A stretch of DNA of 64,000 bases from contig RBWT01000014.1 in the NCBI GenBank assembly GCA_004010275.1, positions 1 to 64,000 on the forward strand, given 5' to 3'. The position numbers were made by a program, and so were the translations under genes. Under the pieces are notes generated by a model that was not told the DNA's origin, did not search any database, and saw only the letters and a list, made by a program, of their open reading frames with translations. This document shows, piece by piece, positions 38,524 to 47,831 of this stretch (position 1 is its first letter; every line of letters starts with the position of its first letter). The DNA comes from Streptomyces huasconensis. Its GTDB lineage: Bacteria > Actinomycetota > Actinomycetes > Streptomycetales > Streptomycetaceae.

Positions 38524-39735
38524 ATGGCGGGTACGACAGCTCCGTTCGAGGCATCGGCGTCCGCGGTTGGGTACGTGTACCAGCTCCGCAAGGCCCTTCA
38601 TTCCTGTGTCGACCAGCACGGCCGCGGACTTGACTGGTGCATTGCCATCGAAGCGGGCGACGACGTAGAAGAAGTCGTCGAAGGCGGCCGGATCCTCTAC
38701 CAGCTCAAGCATCGGGCCGCTGGCGTCACAATGTCAGATTACAGCACGGACCTGTGGAAAACCCTACGAATCTGGGCTCATAGTGTCACCAACAAGCTGC
38801 TTGATCTAGACGAGACGGACCTCTTCCTCCTGACCACCGCCGACCTGACTCCCGATTCGGCTGGCTACCTACTGCAGCCCGTCGCCTCGGGGGTCAGAGA
38901 TGAGAGCCGCGGGCTCAAAGCGCTGGAGGCTGCTCGGAAAGCCTCCACCAGCAAGGAAAGCAAGAAGGCATACGAAGCCTTCGACAAACTCTCGGCGGAT
39001 GAGCGACAAGCCATGCTCGCCCGAATACAGGTCGTCGGCAATGCCCCAGATGTCGATGAGGTGGAAAAGCTGCTGCTGGAGCGAGTGGTCTCCGCTGTCG
39101 GACATGCGTATGCCAGGCCCTTCCTGCAGCGCCTAGAAGGCTGGTTCTATCAGCGCACGATCCGGCAGCTGCGCACGGACGAGATGGACGCGATCACGGG
39201 GGACGAGTTCGACCACGTGTTCACCGACCTGCGGAATCAGTTCCGGCCGGAGAATCTGCCCATCGACGAGGACATCGCCGTCCTCCGACCGGATCCGTCG
39301 GACTACGCAAGCATGGTCTTCGTCCGCCAGATGGACCTGATCGACATCGGCAAGACCAGGGTCGAGATCGCCGTGCGCGACTACATCCGCGCCTTCACCC
39401 AGCGTTCCCGGTGGTCGGACGACAACTTGCTGTTGCCCGGCGAGATCAGCAAGTACGAGCGCCGGCTCGTCGAGGAATGGCAGGACCTCTTCGCGGAGAT
39501 GGAAGACAACCTCGGCGCAGAGTCGACGGAAGCAGAGAGGGTGGCGGCCGCCAAGGAGATCTATCGGTGGGCAACGCGCGAGGCACGTCCGCGTATCCGC
39601 GTCGGATGCGACGAACCGTTCGTCTCCAAGGGCTCCTTCCACATCCTGGCTGACGACCTGCAGGTGGGCTGGCACATTGATTTCATGACACGGCTCATGG
39701 CCGTACTGGAGCCGGCGGGAGTGACGAAGGCGTGA
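38524..39735 (+). CDS. ABC-3C system effector with nuclease-like N-terminus
   Basis: 403 residues, intact. The N-terminus GYVYQLRKALHSCV...WCIAIEAGDDVEEVVEGGRILYQLKH resembles the dsDNA-nuclease (DUF4297/Cap4-like) fold: GYVYQ helix, the E43-D46/D47 acidic pair and Q60-L-K62. The C-terminal half (FYQRTIRQLRTDEMDAITGDEFDHVFTDLRNQFRPENLPIDED...DLQVGWHIDFMTRL) matches the role of the ABC-3C C-terminal domain that docks on the other subunits. ATG 38524 follows GGGGGGAAG. The stop overlaps the middle-component start (GTGA). In this known defence type the effector is thought to be unleashed by the ABC ATPase sensor; cutting DNA is inferred. Confidence 0.75.
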   Translation: MAGTTAPFEASASAVGYVYQLRKALHSCVDQHGRGLDWCIAIEAGDDVEEVVEGGRILYQLKHRAAGVTMSDYSTDLWKTLRIWAHSVTNKLLDLDETDLFLLTTADLTPDSAGYLLQPVASGVRDESRGLKALEAARKASTSKESKKAYEAFDKLSADERQAMLARIQVVGNAPDVDEVEKLLLERVVSAVGHAYARPFLQRLEGWFYQRTIRQLRTDEMDAITGDEFDHVFTDLRNQFRPENLPIDEDIAVLRPDPSDYASMVFVRQMDLIDIGKTRVEIAVRDYIRAFTQRSRWSDDNLLLPGEISKYERRLVEEWQDLFAEMEDNLGAESTEAERVAAAKEIYRWATREARPRIRVGCDEPFVSKGSFHILADDLQVGWHIDFMTRLMAVLEPAGVTKA

Positions 39736-40223
39736 ACCCTCTCGCTCAATTCAGCCGGGAAGAACGCGCCCTGTACAACCCGCCGTTTACCGCGCTCGTC
39801 ACCTGCCGCGCCGTCCAGGGCCATGAGTTTCAGTACAACAAGCCGTGCCCGATCGCGGTAGCCATCTTGTCCGCCGTGATGGCCCTGCAACCGGCTGTGC
39901 GCCGCACCCTGCCAAAATCCCTCAACAGTGGGCTGACTCGATGGCTGGAGGAGAACAAGGCTGTCAAAGTGACCATGTCACAGAACGCCACCGCCATGGC
40001 CGCAGTGGTGCGCCCAGGGCTTCTCCTGGCACTGCAGAGCGACGCCGTACACGTCGATGAGGCAGGCGAGCTCACGGTGGCTCCAGGTCGGCTCACGAAA
40101 GCGATCAACGGCGCCACGGACGAGATCCAGGCCATCCAGAAGGCGGCATACCTTTTGGGGCGCTGGCTCCCAAGTACGGGCAGCCTCAGCACCGTCATGA
40201 CATTGCTAGGAGTCCGTCCGTGA
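39732..40223 (+). CDS. ABC-3C system middle component
   Basis: 163 residues, intact, small and mostly helical: FSREERALYNPPFTALVTCRAVQGH, CPIAVAILSAVMALQPAVRRTLPKSLNSGLTRWLEE, and AYLLGRWLPSTGSLSTVMTLLGVRP. Small proteins of this form bridge effector and ATPase in three-component ABC systems. GTG 39732 overlaps the effector stop, and its own stop overlaps the ATPase start at 40220, so the three are made in fixed ratio. No catalytic motif is visible. Confidence 0.75.
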   Translation: MNPLAQFSREERALYNPPFTALVTCRAVQGHEFQYNKPCPIAVAILSAVMALQPAVRRTLPKSLNSGLTRWLEENKAVKVTMSQNATAMAAVVRPGLLLALQSDAVHVDEAGELTVAPGRLTKAINGATDEIQAIQKAAYLLGRWLPSTGSLSTVMTLLGVRP

Positions 40224-42166
40224 CGTTCCAGATCAGCGCCATCTCCATCTACAACGACGACGGCCGCATCCGCACCGTCCCCTTCAAGACCGGCAAGCTC
40301 AACATCATCACTGGCGACTCGCGGCGCGGGAAGAGCGCTCTGCTCAACATCGTCGACTACTGCCTAGCCAGCAAGGACTACGTCATCAAGGGCGCGGCGC
40401 TGCGCAACTTCGTGCAGGTCTTTGCCGTCACCCTGGTGAAGGACCAGCAGCAATTGTTCGTCGCGCGGCCGTCCCCGGTCGGCAAGGCGGCAACGGCGAC
40501 CACGATGTGCGTCGTCTCTCAAGCATTTGGCGCACCGCCGCCGCAGCGGGCAGAGCTGAACTTCTCCACCCCTCTCGACGTCGCTAAGGACGTCCTGTCG
40601 GAGTTCGCCGGCATCGACCGGACGGTGCGGATCCCGGCCGTGCGCAGCGCTACCCCGATCCCGCCGTCGGTGCGCCATGGGCTCTTCTTCTGCCTGCAGA
40701 AGCAGAACGAGGTCGCCAACCCGGACCTGCTCTTCCATTCGCAGGGCGAGGAGTTCTTGCCGGCGACGATCCGGGCGATGATTCCCTACTTCCTTGGTGC
40801 CGTCGATCCCGAGCAGGCGTTGCTGGAAAACCGGCTCCGTCTGCTGCGCCAAGAACTCGCCCAGTTGGAGGCGGTGGTGGCTGCCGCCCGCAGCCTGTCA
40901 CCAGCCTCCGGGCAGGCACTGGCTCTGGTCACCGAAGCCGTCGAGGCAGGCCTGCTGCAACCAGCCCGGGAGGGGATGACAGCAGAGACGGCGTTGGAGT
41001 ATCTCCGCCAAGCCATCGCCGAGAGCGCCCCCACGCAGATGCCTGATGCTGGAGATGATCCCGTCTCCGCCCTCGTCGAGCAGCGTCGAGGCCTGCGTGA
41101 ACGGCACGGACGGGCTCGCGCACGCATCGCCAACCTCAAGCGTGCCGCTCAGGAGAACAATGAATTCCTTGACCAAGCGGCGGAGCAGCATGCCCGTCTG
41201 GCCACACTCAACCTCTTCGCACCAGTCAACACGGCAGACCAGGAGCCGCGTTGCCCAGTGTGTGACAGCCACCAGCCGCAGTTGAGCCAGATCGCTGAGG
41301 TCATCAACCGGGACCTCGGCCGCCTCGACGCCGACATGACCGTCATCGGCAGCGACACCCCTGAAATCAACGCCCTCATCGCAGCGGAAGAAGACACCCT
41401 CCAGGAAATCCGTAGTGCTCTGGGCCGCAACCAGGAGCAGCTCGATACGCTGACCGCCGGCCAGCGCGCTGCGCAAGGCGAGACGGACGCCTCGCGACGG
41501 GCCGTGCTTGTCCAAGGCCGCATCAGCCTTTTCCTGGAAACAGCCGGACGCCATGTCCAAGGACCTCAGGTCGTGGACCGGCGCGAAGAATTCAGAGCGA
41601 AGATCGCAGAACTCGAGGAGGCGATCGGAGCCGGAGCACGAGACGACCGACTCAACAGCTTCGTCTCCCGGATCAATACGAAGATCAAGGACAAGGCTGT
41701 CACCTTGGACCTTGAACACAAGGAGTCACCCATCCGGCTCGACCCGCGGGGGTTGACCGTCGTCGCAGATACCGCCCGCGGTCCGGTCCGCCTGGCCGAC
41801 ATGGGAGGCGGCGAGAACTGGCTCGGCTACCACGTCGCCACCCTCCTGAGCATGCACGAGTGGTTCTCCGAGCAGCGCAGCCCAGTGCCTCGCTTCCTCA
41901 TCCTCGACCAGCCGTCCCAGGTCTATTTCCCCGAAGATGCTCCGGCCGCCTTGGCCGGACCCGACAGAACCGCTCTGCTCAACCTCTACAAGACCATTCA
42001 GAGCACAGTTGAAGCCCTTGCCGGTGACCTCCAGGTAATCGTGATGGAGCACGCGGACCTTGACGACGAACCCTTCCGTAGCTCGGTCGAAGCACGATGG
42101 AGGCGCAGCAACGGCCGGGCTCTCGTGCCTCAGGATTGGATCACCGAAGACATCGCTGCTGACTAA
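40220..42166 (+). CDS. ABC-3C SMC/Rad50-like ATPase (DUF3732)
   Basis: 648 residues, intact. Walker A GDSRRGKS at residues 32-39. The middle is coiled coil (LLENRLRLLRQELAQLEAVV, LRERHGRARARIANLKRAAQENNEFLDQAAEQHARL, LQEIRSALGRNQEQLDTL) with a CPVC zinc-hook-like turn at about 345. ABC signature LADMGGGENWLGYHVATLL, Walker B RFLILDQPSQVYFPED, and a late VIVMEHAD switch. This is the DUF3732 ATPase of ABC-3C conflict systems, probably sensing invading DNA or its processing. GTG 40220 overlaps the preceding stop. Confidence 0.85.
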   Translation: MTFQISAISIYNDDGRIRTVPFKTGKLNIITGDSRRGKSALLNIVDYCLASKDYVIKGAALRNFVQVFAVTLVKDQQQLFVARPSPVGKAATATTMCVVSQAFGAPPPQRAELNFSTPLDVAKDVLSEFAGIDRTVRIPAVRSATPIPPSVRHGLFFCLQKQNEVANPDLLFHSQGEEFLPATIRAMIPYFLGAVDPEQALLENRLRLLRQELAQLEAVVAAARSLSPASGQALALVTEAVEAGLLQPAREGMTAETALEYLRQAIAESAPTQMPDAGDDPVSALVEQRRGLRERHGRARARIANLKRAAQENNEFLDQAAEQHARLATLNLFAPVNTADQEPRCPVCDSHQPQLSQIAEVINRDLGRLDADMTVIGSDTPEINALIAAEEDTLQEIRSALGRNQEQLDTLTAGQRAAQGETDASRRAVLVQGRISLFLETAGRHVQGPQVVDRREEFRAKIAELEEAIGAGARDDRLNSFVSRINTKIKDKAVTLDLEHKESPIRLDPRGLTVVADTARGPVRLADMGGGENWLGYHVATLLSMHEWFSEQRSPVPRFLILDQPSQVYFPEDAPAALAGPDRTALLNLYKTIQSTVEALAGDLQVIVMEHADLDDEPFRSSVEARWRRSNGRALVPQDWITEDIAAD

Positions 42167-42205
42167 CAGACCCCCGTCCGCATCTCGGCTTCGGTGCCTG
42201 CGGAG

Positions 42206-42621
42206 CTACTCCAGCCAGGGACCCGAAGCAGGCAGGGTAGCGATCCGGCGCTGTCCCTGCGCAGACGCCTTCTTCTTCAGCTCGAGGTTCTCGTAGTAGA
42301 GGTTCGCGGTCACCGTGGCGAGTGCGTCGAGCTTGCCCTGCAGTTCAGTCACCCGGCTGTTGGCCTCGGGCAGTCTCCTTCGCAAGTCGGTGATCGCGTC
42401 ATCGCGCTGCACTTCTCCTGGCGTACGGAGCACAGGGCGGCAACTTTGGCATCTCACTCGGCCAGGACCTCCTCGGCACGGTGGACCGTGGCGTGGCTGA
42501 CCTTCGCCTCGCGTGCCAGGTTCTCCTTGGTCAGCGCGCCGTCGGTGTGCAGCGACTCGCCGGCCAGCGGTCGGGCCATGGCCTGGCGGAGCTTGGCCTC
42601 CGTGGCGGCGGACACCGGCAT
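42206..42621 (-). pseudogene. DUF6262-like recombinase-helper protein, broken
   Basis: Starts MPVSAATEAKLRQAMARPLAGESLHTDGALTKENLAREAKVSHATVHRAEEVLAE, then a TGA stands where a Trp codon is expected. After a frame change it resumes as a coiled coil: DDAITDLRRRLPEANSRVTELQGKLDALATVTANLYYENLELKKK, stop 42206. Proteins with such an HTH-plus-coiled-coil layout accompany tyrosine recombinases in Streptomyces. Its ATG overlaps the stop of the upstream remnant (TGATG). Confidence 0.5.
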
Positions 42622-42869
42622 CAGGCGTTTTCCCTCATCTTGTTGAACTGCACAGTTGCCGAGCGGACCTCAGCGAGCCGAGTCAGGGCCTGCTCGCGCC
42701 GCGGCTTGGACAGCTTCTTCTTCAACAGCGACACGAGGTCGGCCTCCTCCATCCGCCAGATCGGCTCGTGGGCGAGTGTCAGCACCGAGTTGCGGCATCG
42801 GGCGGGCTGGCCCGCTGATTCGCAGTTCCGGGCGCAGCCGGTCAGAGGGCCAACGCAGCGCATCCACAT
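42621..42869 (-). pseudogene. Remnant of recombinase-operon gene, 3' end
   Basis: 82 codons with Cys pairs (CVGPLTGCARNCESAG) then IWRMEEADLVSLLKKKLSKPRREQALTRLAEVRSATVQFNKMRENA. It looks like the C-terminal piece of a longer, Cys-rich integrase-type protein and ends by TGATG overlap with the helper remnant. The family assignment is weak. Confidence 0.35.
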
Positions 42870-43002
42870 GCTTGACCCGTATGACCTCCCCGGTCACGCA
42901 TGATCGAGGCCGCTGTCGGTACGGCATGGCAAGATGAGCGCGTTTACGTGACGGACAGACCACTGACAGACCAAGAAGCGGAACAGCCGGGGGGCAGCGC
43001 GA

Positions 43003-43722
43003 GTGCGTGAGGTCGTCTATTTGTCCGAGGGCAAGCTGAGCGGGTTCCTGCCGGAGCCCAGGCGAGCCCTTCCTGCCATCAAACTGCACGCGGGCGTATC
43101 GATGGCCGGGGTCAACGTGGAAAGCCCCGCGGCGGACCTCGATCGGGACCGGTTGCGCCACCTCAGCCGAGTGGAGAAGGATCTGGAGCGGATCGCGCTC
43201 TCGCACCTGGAACCCGAACTCACTCCCGGTCGCTGGGTGCAGTTCGAGGCTCCGCTGAGCTGGATCACGCTCCGCGGCAGGTACCAGGACCTCGTACTGT
43301 TCGTGGACCCTGCTCCCGCCCCTTCCGAAGCTAGCGCCACTCGCCGTGTGTTGTTCCACGGGTCGGCCCGTCACCTGAACGGCCGTCCCCCTGTCCAGAT
43401 CGACGGACCTGCGCTAACGGGCCTAGAGGGCGGAGGCCATAGCGCCGGTACGACCTTCGTCACGCAGGCCGGGCACGTCCTTGCCGCACTGGCCCCGGTC
43501 GGGCTCGGTGCACAGGACGACGACGCTCAGCCCGCACCGGCGTCAAATTTGTCCCAGGCTGGCATCCGCGAGCTACTTGCAGCCCTTGATGCCGAGAGCG
43601 CCGAGGTCAGCACCTCAGCACCCATGATCGGTTATGCCCGTGTGAGTGCGTTGCTGCCTGCAACGGCAACCGACGGAGGCTGTCTGGTCGCAAGCCCTTT
43701 GATCGTGGAGTACGTCAGCTAG
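43003..43722 (+). CDS. SAVMC3_10250/DUF7019-like protein of unknown function
   Basis: 239 residues, intact. MREVVYLSEGKLSGFLPEPRR and the LRHLSRVEKDLERIALSHLEPELTPGRWVQFEAPLSW segment recall, from memory, a Streptomyces family annotated SAVMC3_10250/DUF7019. No catalytic motif is visible. The GTG at 43003 has GGGGGGCAG upstream. It lies 66 bp before the AIPR gene on the same strand and may be co-transcribed with it. Confidence 0.55.
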   Translation: MREVVYLSEGKLSGFLPEPRRALPAIKLHAGVSMAGVNVESPAADLDRDRLRHLSRVEKDLERIALSHLEPELTPGRWVQFEAPLSWITLRGRYQDLVLFVDPAPAPSEASATRRVLFHGSARHLNGRPPVQIDGPALTGLEGGGHSAGTTFVTQAGHVLAALAPVGLGAQDDDAQPAPASNLSQAGIRELLAALDAESAEVSTSAPMIGYARVSALLPATATDGGCLVASPLIVEYVS

Positions 43723-43788
43723 TGTGCTGGCCGCGCATAGCAATGGAGCGCGCCGAGCGGAGCCGAAGCGTTCCAGAAGGAGCACGTC

Positions 43789-45926
43789 ATGGAAGACGGG
43801 ACTGAGGCCGTTCGCGGTGCTCCCGTGGTGGTCCGGCAGATCCGTGACGTCCTAGTGCGAGAGTTCGTCGGCCTGCTCGACATGGACGACGTCTCGACAG
43901 GATCCACAACACAGCACGAGAGGATCTTTTTGTCGCGGGCACTGGCCGCAAAGGCAGTGCAGACGGTCACGGACTGTACGGCGGTGGAAGCGGCGTCGTC
44001 AGTTGTCGACGGAGTGAACGACCATGGTGTCGATGCTGTATTCACCTCACCCGCCACCGGGGAGATGTGGCTGATCCAAGCAAAGTGGAGTGAGCAGGGT
44101 ACCGCCCGGCTGGAAAGCATCGACGTCCAGCAACTGCTCAACGGCGTCGAGCAAATCTTTGACCTCCGCTACGACCGATTCAACGCGAGGTTCCAACAAC
44201 AGGCTGCCAGGATCGACGCGTTGCTCAGCGAGACAATCGTTCGGGTCCACCTGGTTTTTGCGACCCTGGGCGACGAAGGCCTGTCGCTTGAGGCAGATGA
44301 CCTACTGATCGAACGTTTGAGTGAGTTCAACCAGGTCGCGGAGATGCTGGACTACCGGATCCTGGGCGTCCGCGACTTCCACGCCGCCGTACGAGCAGAC
44401 TCCCCACCCGAGCCCGTGACAGTCACCGCCACCTTGTCGGACGGCTGGCACCTCAACTCGACGCCCTACCGGACGTATCTCGGCACCGTGAGCGCTGAGG
44501 AACTGGCCGGGTGGTACGAGCAGCACGGCCCGCGGCTCTTCGACAATAACGTGCGCCTGTCGCTGGGTGCGACCGATGTCAACACGGGCTTGGTCAACAG
44601 CCTACTGAACGCCCCTGATGAGTTCTGGTACCTCAACAATGGCATTACGGTGTTGTGCGACTCGATCCACACCACGTATATCGCCCGACGCGCTCAAGGC
44701 CAGCCAGTTCTGCTGAAGTTGAGCAACGCCCAAGTCGTGAACGGGGCGCAGACGGTGGCCGCTGTCCATCAGGTCCACGAGCAGGAACCGCGGGCGGTCG
44801 CCGAAGCGCTCGTCGCGGTCCGACTCATCTGCCTGGACGGGCCCCGAACGACCTGGCGCAACGGATCACACGAGCCACGAATACGCAGAACCACGTGGAA
44901 GCGCGGGACTTTGCCTCGCTTGACCCCCAGCAGGAACTCATCCGTCAGGACCTCGCCCTGTCTCTGGGTAAGTCGTACGTACTCAAGCGCGGCGCCCCGG
45001 AGCCGTCACCGGCCGCAGGGTGCACGATGGCCGAGGCGGCGCTCGCCCTCACCTGCGCCTACCCCGATGCCGCACTGCTAGCCCGCTACCAGGCGGACGG
45101 GGATGTGCTGTGGCGCAGCGGCTCGCGCGGCTTCTACTCCCGGCTGTTCGACAGCCGGCCGGGAGCGTTGCAGATCTGGCGGTCCGTCAGCCTCATGCGC
45201 CAAGTCCGTGACGAGCTAGCCGTCCTGGCAGATCGTCTGGAGGGACGCGAGCGCGTGGTCGCCGACCGAGCCGCGCTGCTGGTCGCTCACGCGGTCTTCC
45301 AGCTCATCGGCGGCGACGGAATCGATGAGCCGGGCGATGACTGGGAAGCGCGGGGCCAAGACGCTGTCAAGCGCACGACTGAGGTCGTTATCGCTCTGAC
45401 CGCGCACTTGAACGCCCGCTACGGACAGCACGCCTTCCTCACCCGGATCTTGCGCGACGAGCAGGCCTGCCAACATCTCGTCACGGATATCTTGCAGACC
45501 CTTCGACACGGAGCTGGAAGACCACTCGTCGTCCCACCACGTCCGAACCGTGGGCGACGCCCCAACACCGTGCCCTTCCTCGTCCAACACCGGCTCATCG
45601 ACGACGGCGCCCAGGTGATCTACCGTCCGAGCACCGCCACGGAACGGGACGCCGTGAGCGAGTGGCTCGGCGGGGATCCTGAACGCTTCCTGGCCACCTG
45701 GGTCAACGACACCCGCAAGCCTCTGATCTGGGCGCTGGACGGCCAACGCTACTCACCGTCCGGTCTGGTGTTGCAGATCTGGGATCGGGCCAACTGGGCC
45801 GAACAGCCCGCGGCGGTGCAGGGTACGACGCGGTGGCACGTGCCTGGCGAAGGCACCCTGGCCGATCTGGCCGGCGAGCTGCTGGCGGACCTGGAAGCGG
45901 CAGGCGACGGTCCTGGTGTGGAGTGA
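43789..45926 (+). CDS. AIPR-family abortive-infection protein (one frameshift)
   Basis: About 712 residues. The N-terminus carries an Mrr-like nuclease signature, DHGVDAVFTSPATGEMWLIQAKW (residues about 77-99: D...E.W..QAK). The AIPR core follows: FDNNVRLSLGATDVNTGLVNSLLNAPDEFWYLNNGITVLCD and LSNAQVVNGAQTVAAVHQV. After a frame change near 44835, beside GGGCCCCG, the C-terminal half continues: DLAQRITRATNTQNHVEARDFASLDPQQELIRQDLAL to the stop at 45926. AIPR proteins give abortive-infection phage resistance. ATG 43789 follows GGAG. Its stop overlaps a Ser/Thr kinase start, so the pair is probably one defence unit. Confidence 0.8.
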
Positions 45927-47256
45927 TGGGCACGTTCTCGACGAGCGCTACGAGCTGCGCCGACAACTCGGCCGTGGCGCCATGGGCCACGTCTGGCTGG
46001 CGTACGACCGCCGATCACGGCAAGCAGTGGCCGTCAAAGGCATCCATCGGGATCTTCACGATCCTCGTCACCCTGAGGAACTGATTCAGCGCTTCATGCT
46101 TGAGGCCGACCTGCTGGCGCGTTGGGAGCACCCGGGCATACCGGCATTCCTCGACGCACGCGTGGATTCCGTCGCGAGCGACGCCTACCTGGTAATGGAG
46201 TACGTTCTTGGGCGAGACCTCACCCAAGTCATCACGGACAGGAACCGCTTGTCCGAGGACGAGATCACCTCCGTCGCTATTCAAATCTGCGGCATCCTCG
46301 AACATACGCATGCGATCCCCGTCATCCACCGGGACCTCAAACCCGGCAACATCATGCTGACCGACCGTCATCGGGTGGTAGTGCTGGATTTCGGCGTGGC
46401 CAAGGTGTTCAGGGCAAATCGGACACGACTGACACAAGACAACAGGGTCCTTGGCACCGTCGCATACATGTCGCCCGAGCAGTGCGAGGGGCGGGACGTC
46501 CATCCGCGCAGCGACCTCTACTCCCTTGCCTGCGTAATCTACGAACTACTCACCGGCATACCGCCCTTCGCCGACACGGATGCCGCCCGGGTCATGCATA
46601 GGCACCGATTCCAGACGCCGGCGCCGGTCAGTCTGTTGCGGCCAGGTGTCTCCCCCACCCTGGAGGCCGTAATCATGGCCGGACTAGCGAAGCGGGCGAG
46701 CGACCGCCCAGCCACCGCTGGCGAATTCCGGAGCCAACTTGAGTCACCGAACGAGCCCCTCTCTACGTACCCGCGGGCCACGTCTAGGTCACCCTCTCCA
46801 CTTTCCGCCCCAGGTACTCCTGCACTCAAGATGCTTCCTACTGCCGTGCGGATGACAGCCGCGCAAGCGCTCTTCGACGAAGGGCTCATCGCACAGGCCA
46901 TGCCGGAATACGCCCGCCTCGCTCAAGACCTGGCAGATCTCGGTCCAGAGCATTTCGAGGACGCAGTACAGTGCCGTGTCGGTGTCGCAAAGTGCCAAAG
47001 GAACCTCGGTTACCACGAGGAGGCCCTCAAAGCGCTTTCGGCCCTCGCGGACGAGCTTCGATCCCGGCCACCTGACGACCGGCTTCTGCTCGAGGTCCGC
47101 TTCAACATCGGCCAGTTGCGCCTCGACCTGGGTGACGAACACGGCATCACCGAGCTCGCCGGCGTCTACCAGGCGCTGACGGCCGCCGCTCGTCCGGAAG
47201 ACGCGGCAATAACCGTCGCCGTCCGTCGGGCGCTAAATCGCGCCACACTGGGGTGA
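45916..47256 (+). CDS. Ser/Thr protein kinase coupled to AIPR gene
   Basis: 446 residues, intact. Kinase domain about 8-275: LGRGAMGHVWLAYD, VAVKGIHRD, IPVIHRDLKPGNIMLTDRHRVVVLDFGVAKVF, TVAYMSPEQCEGRDVHPRSDLYSLACVIYELLTGIPPF. A Ser/Pro-rich linker leads to a helical TPR-like C-terminus (AQALFDEGLIAQAMPEYARLAQDLADLGPEHFEDAVQCRVGVAKCQRNLGYHEEALKAL). No membrane helix. GTG 45916 lies 11 bp inside the end of the AIPR gene. Kinases are known as abortive-infection switches, and this coupling suggests the kinase gates or executes the AIPR response (inference). Confidence 0.85.
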   Translation: MWSDGHVLDERYELRRQLGRGAMGHVWLAYDRRSRQAVAVKGIHRDLHDPRHPEELIQRFMLEADLLARWEHPGIPAFLDARVDSVASDAYLVMEYVLGRDLTQVITDRNRLSEDEITSVAIQICGILEHTHAIPVIHRDLKPGNIMLTDRHRVVVLDFGVAKVFRANRTRLTQDNRVLGTVAYMSPEQCEGRDVHPRSDLYSLACVIYELLTGIPPFADTDAARVMHRHRFQTPAPVSLLRPGVSPTLEAVIMAGLAKRASDRPATAGEFRSQLESPNEPLSTYPRATSRSPSPLSAPGTPALKMLPTAVRMTAAQALFDEGLIAQAMPEYARLAQDLADLGPEHFEDAVQCRVGVAKCQRNLGYHEEALKALSALADELRSRPPDDRLLLEVRFNIGQLRLDLGDEHGITELAGVYQALTAAARPEDAAITVAVRRALNRATLG

Positions 47257-47336
47257 CGTCAGAACTGGGGTTTGCACCTGATTGTGAGCACCTCTTGAGG
47301 GGTTGATTACACGATCCTGGTCGGACGACAGCGGTG

Positions 47337-47715
47337 ACGAGCCCACTGGATCAACTTCTAGCGCCACGCCCGCCTCTCCGCTGACGCCGCCGAAATCTTC
47401 CGCGACCTCAAGAACCCCAGGGCCGCCCTTGAGTGGAACCAGCAGGCCGCCGCCCTGGCGCTCGGCATGTTCACCCGCTCGGCCGGAATGCGCCTCGCGA
47501 TCGATGGAACAGCTCACCTTAAGACTCGCGACCTCGACCGGGGCCTCGAGCTCGGCGACCGCTCCGTGGACATCGTCGCCCGCGTCCCGCCGACTCGGGC
47601 CAAGGACTACGTCCGCGAGTTCAACGCCTCCCTGCAGCCCTGGCGGCGCGAGCTCGCCGTCCGCGACTTCGTCCAGCGCACCCGCAAGGAACTCGGCGTC
47701 GCCGCCTGCGAGCAC
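47337..47715 (+). pseudogene. C-terminal TPR fragment of an XRE-type regulator
   Basis: The frame RHARLSADAAEIFRDLKNPRAALEWNQQAAALALGMFTRSAGMRLAIDGTAHLKTRDLDRGLELGDRSVDIVARVPPTRAKDYVREFNASLQPWRRELAVRDFVQRTRKELGVAA is the usual TPR tail of Streptomyces HTH regulators. There is a stop at the beginning (FxRH, TAG), no HTH domain and no family stop. The stretch 47257-47336 and 47716-47831 show no other gene. Confidence 0.55.
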
Positions 47716-47831
47716 CGTCACGGCCTGCGGCATGCAACGTGGTCTGTTGCGCGCACGACGCGAATGCTAACTGCGGTGCGGGCGCGGTCATTTCAGGCGG
47801 TCCAGCAGGCGGGCCGGGGCCACCAGGCAGA

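Noticed and set aside
38229-38591. Minus-strand ORF of 120 codons, possible missing Nudix N-terminus
   Set aside because: No Nudix-like residues, and it runs into the ABC-3C effector start; it does not join in frame to the Nudix fragment across the TA site.
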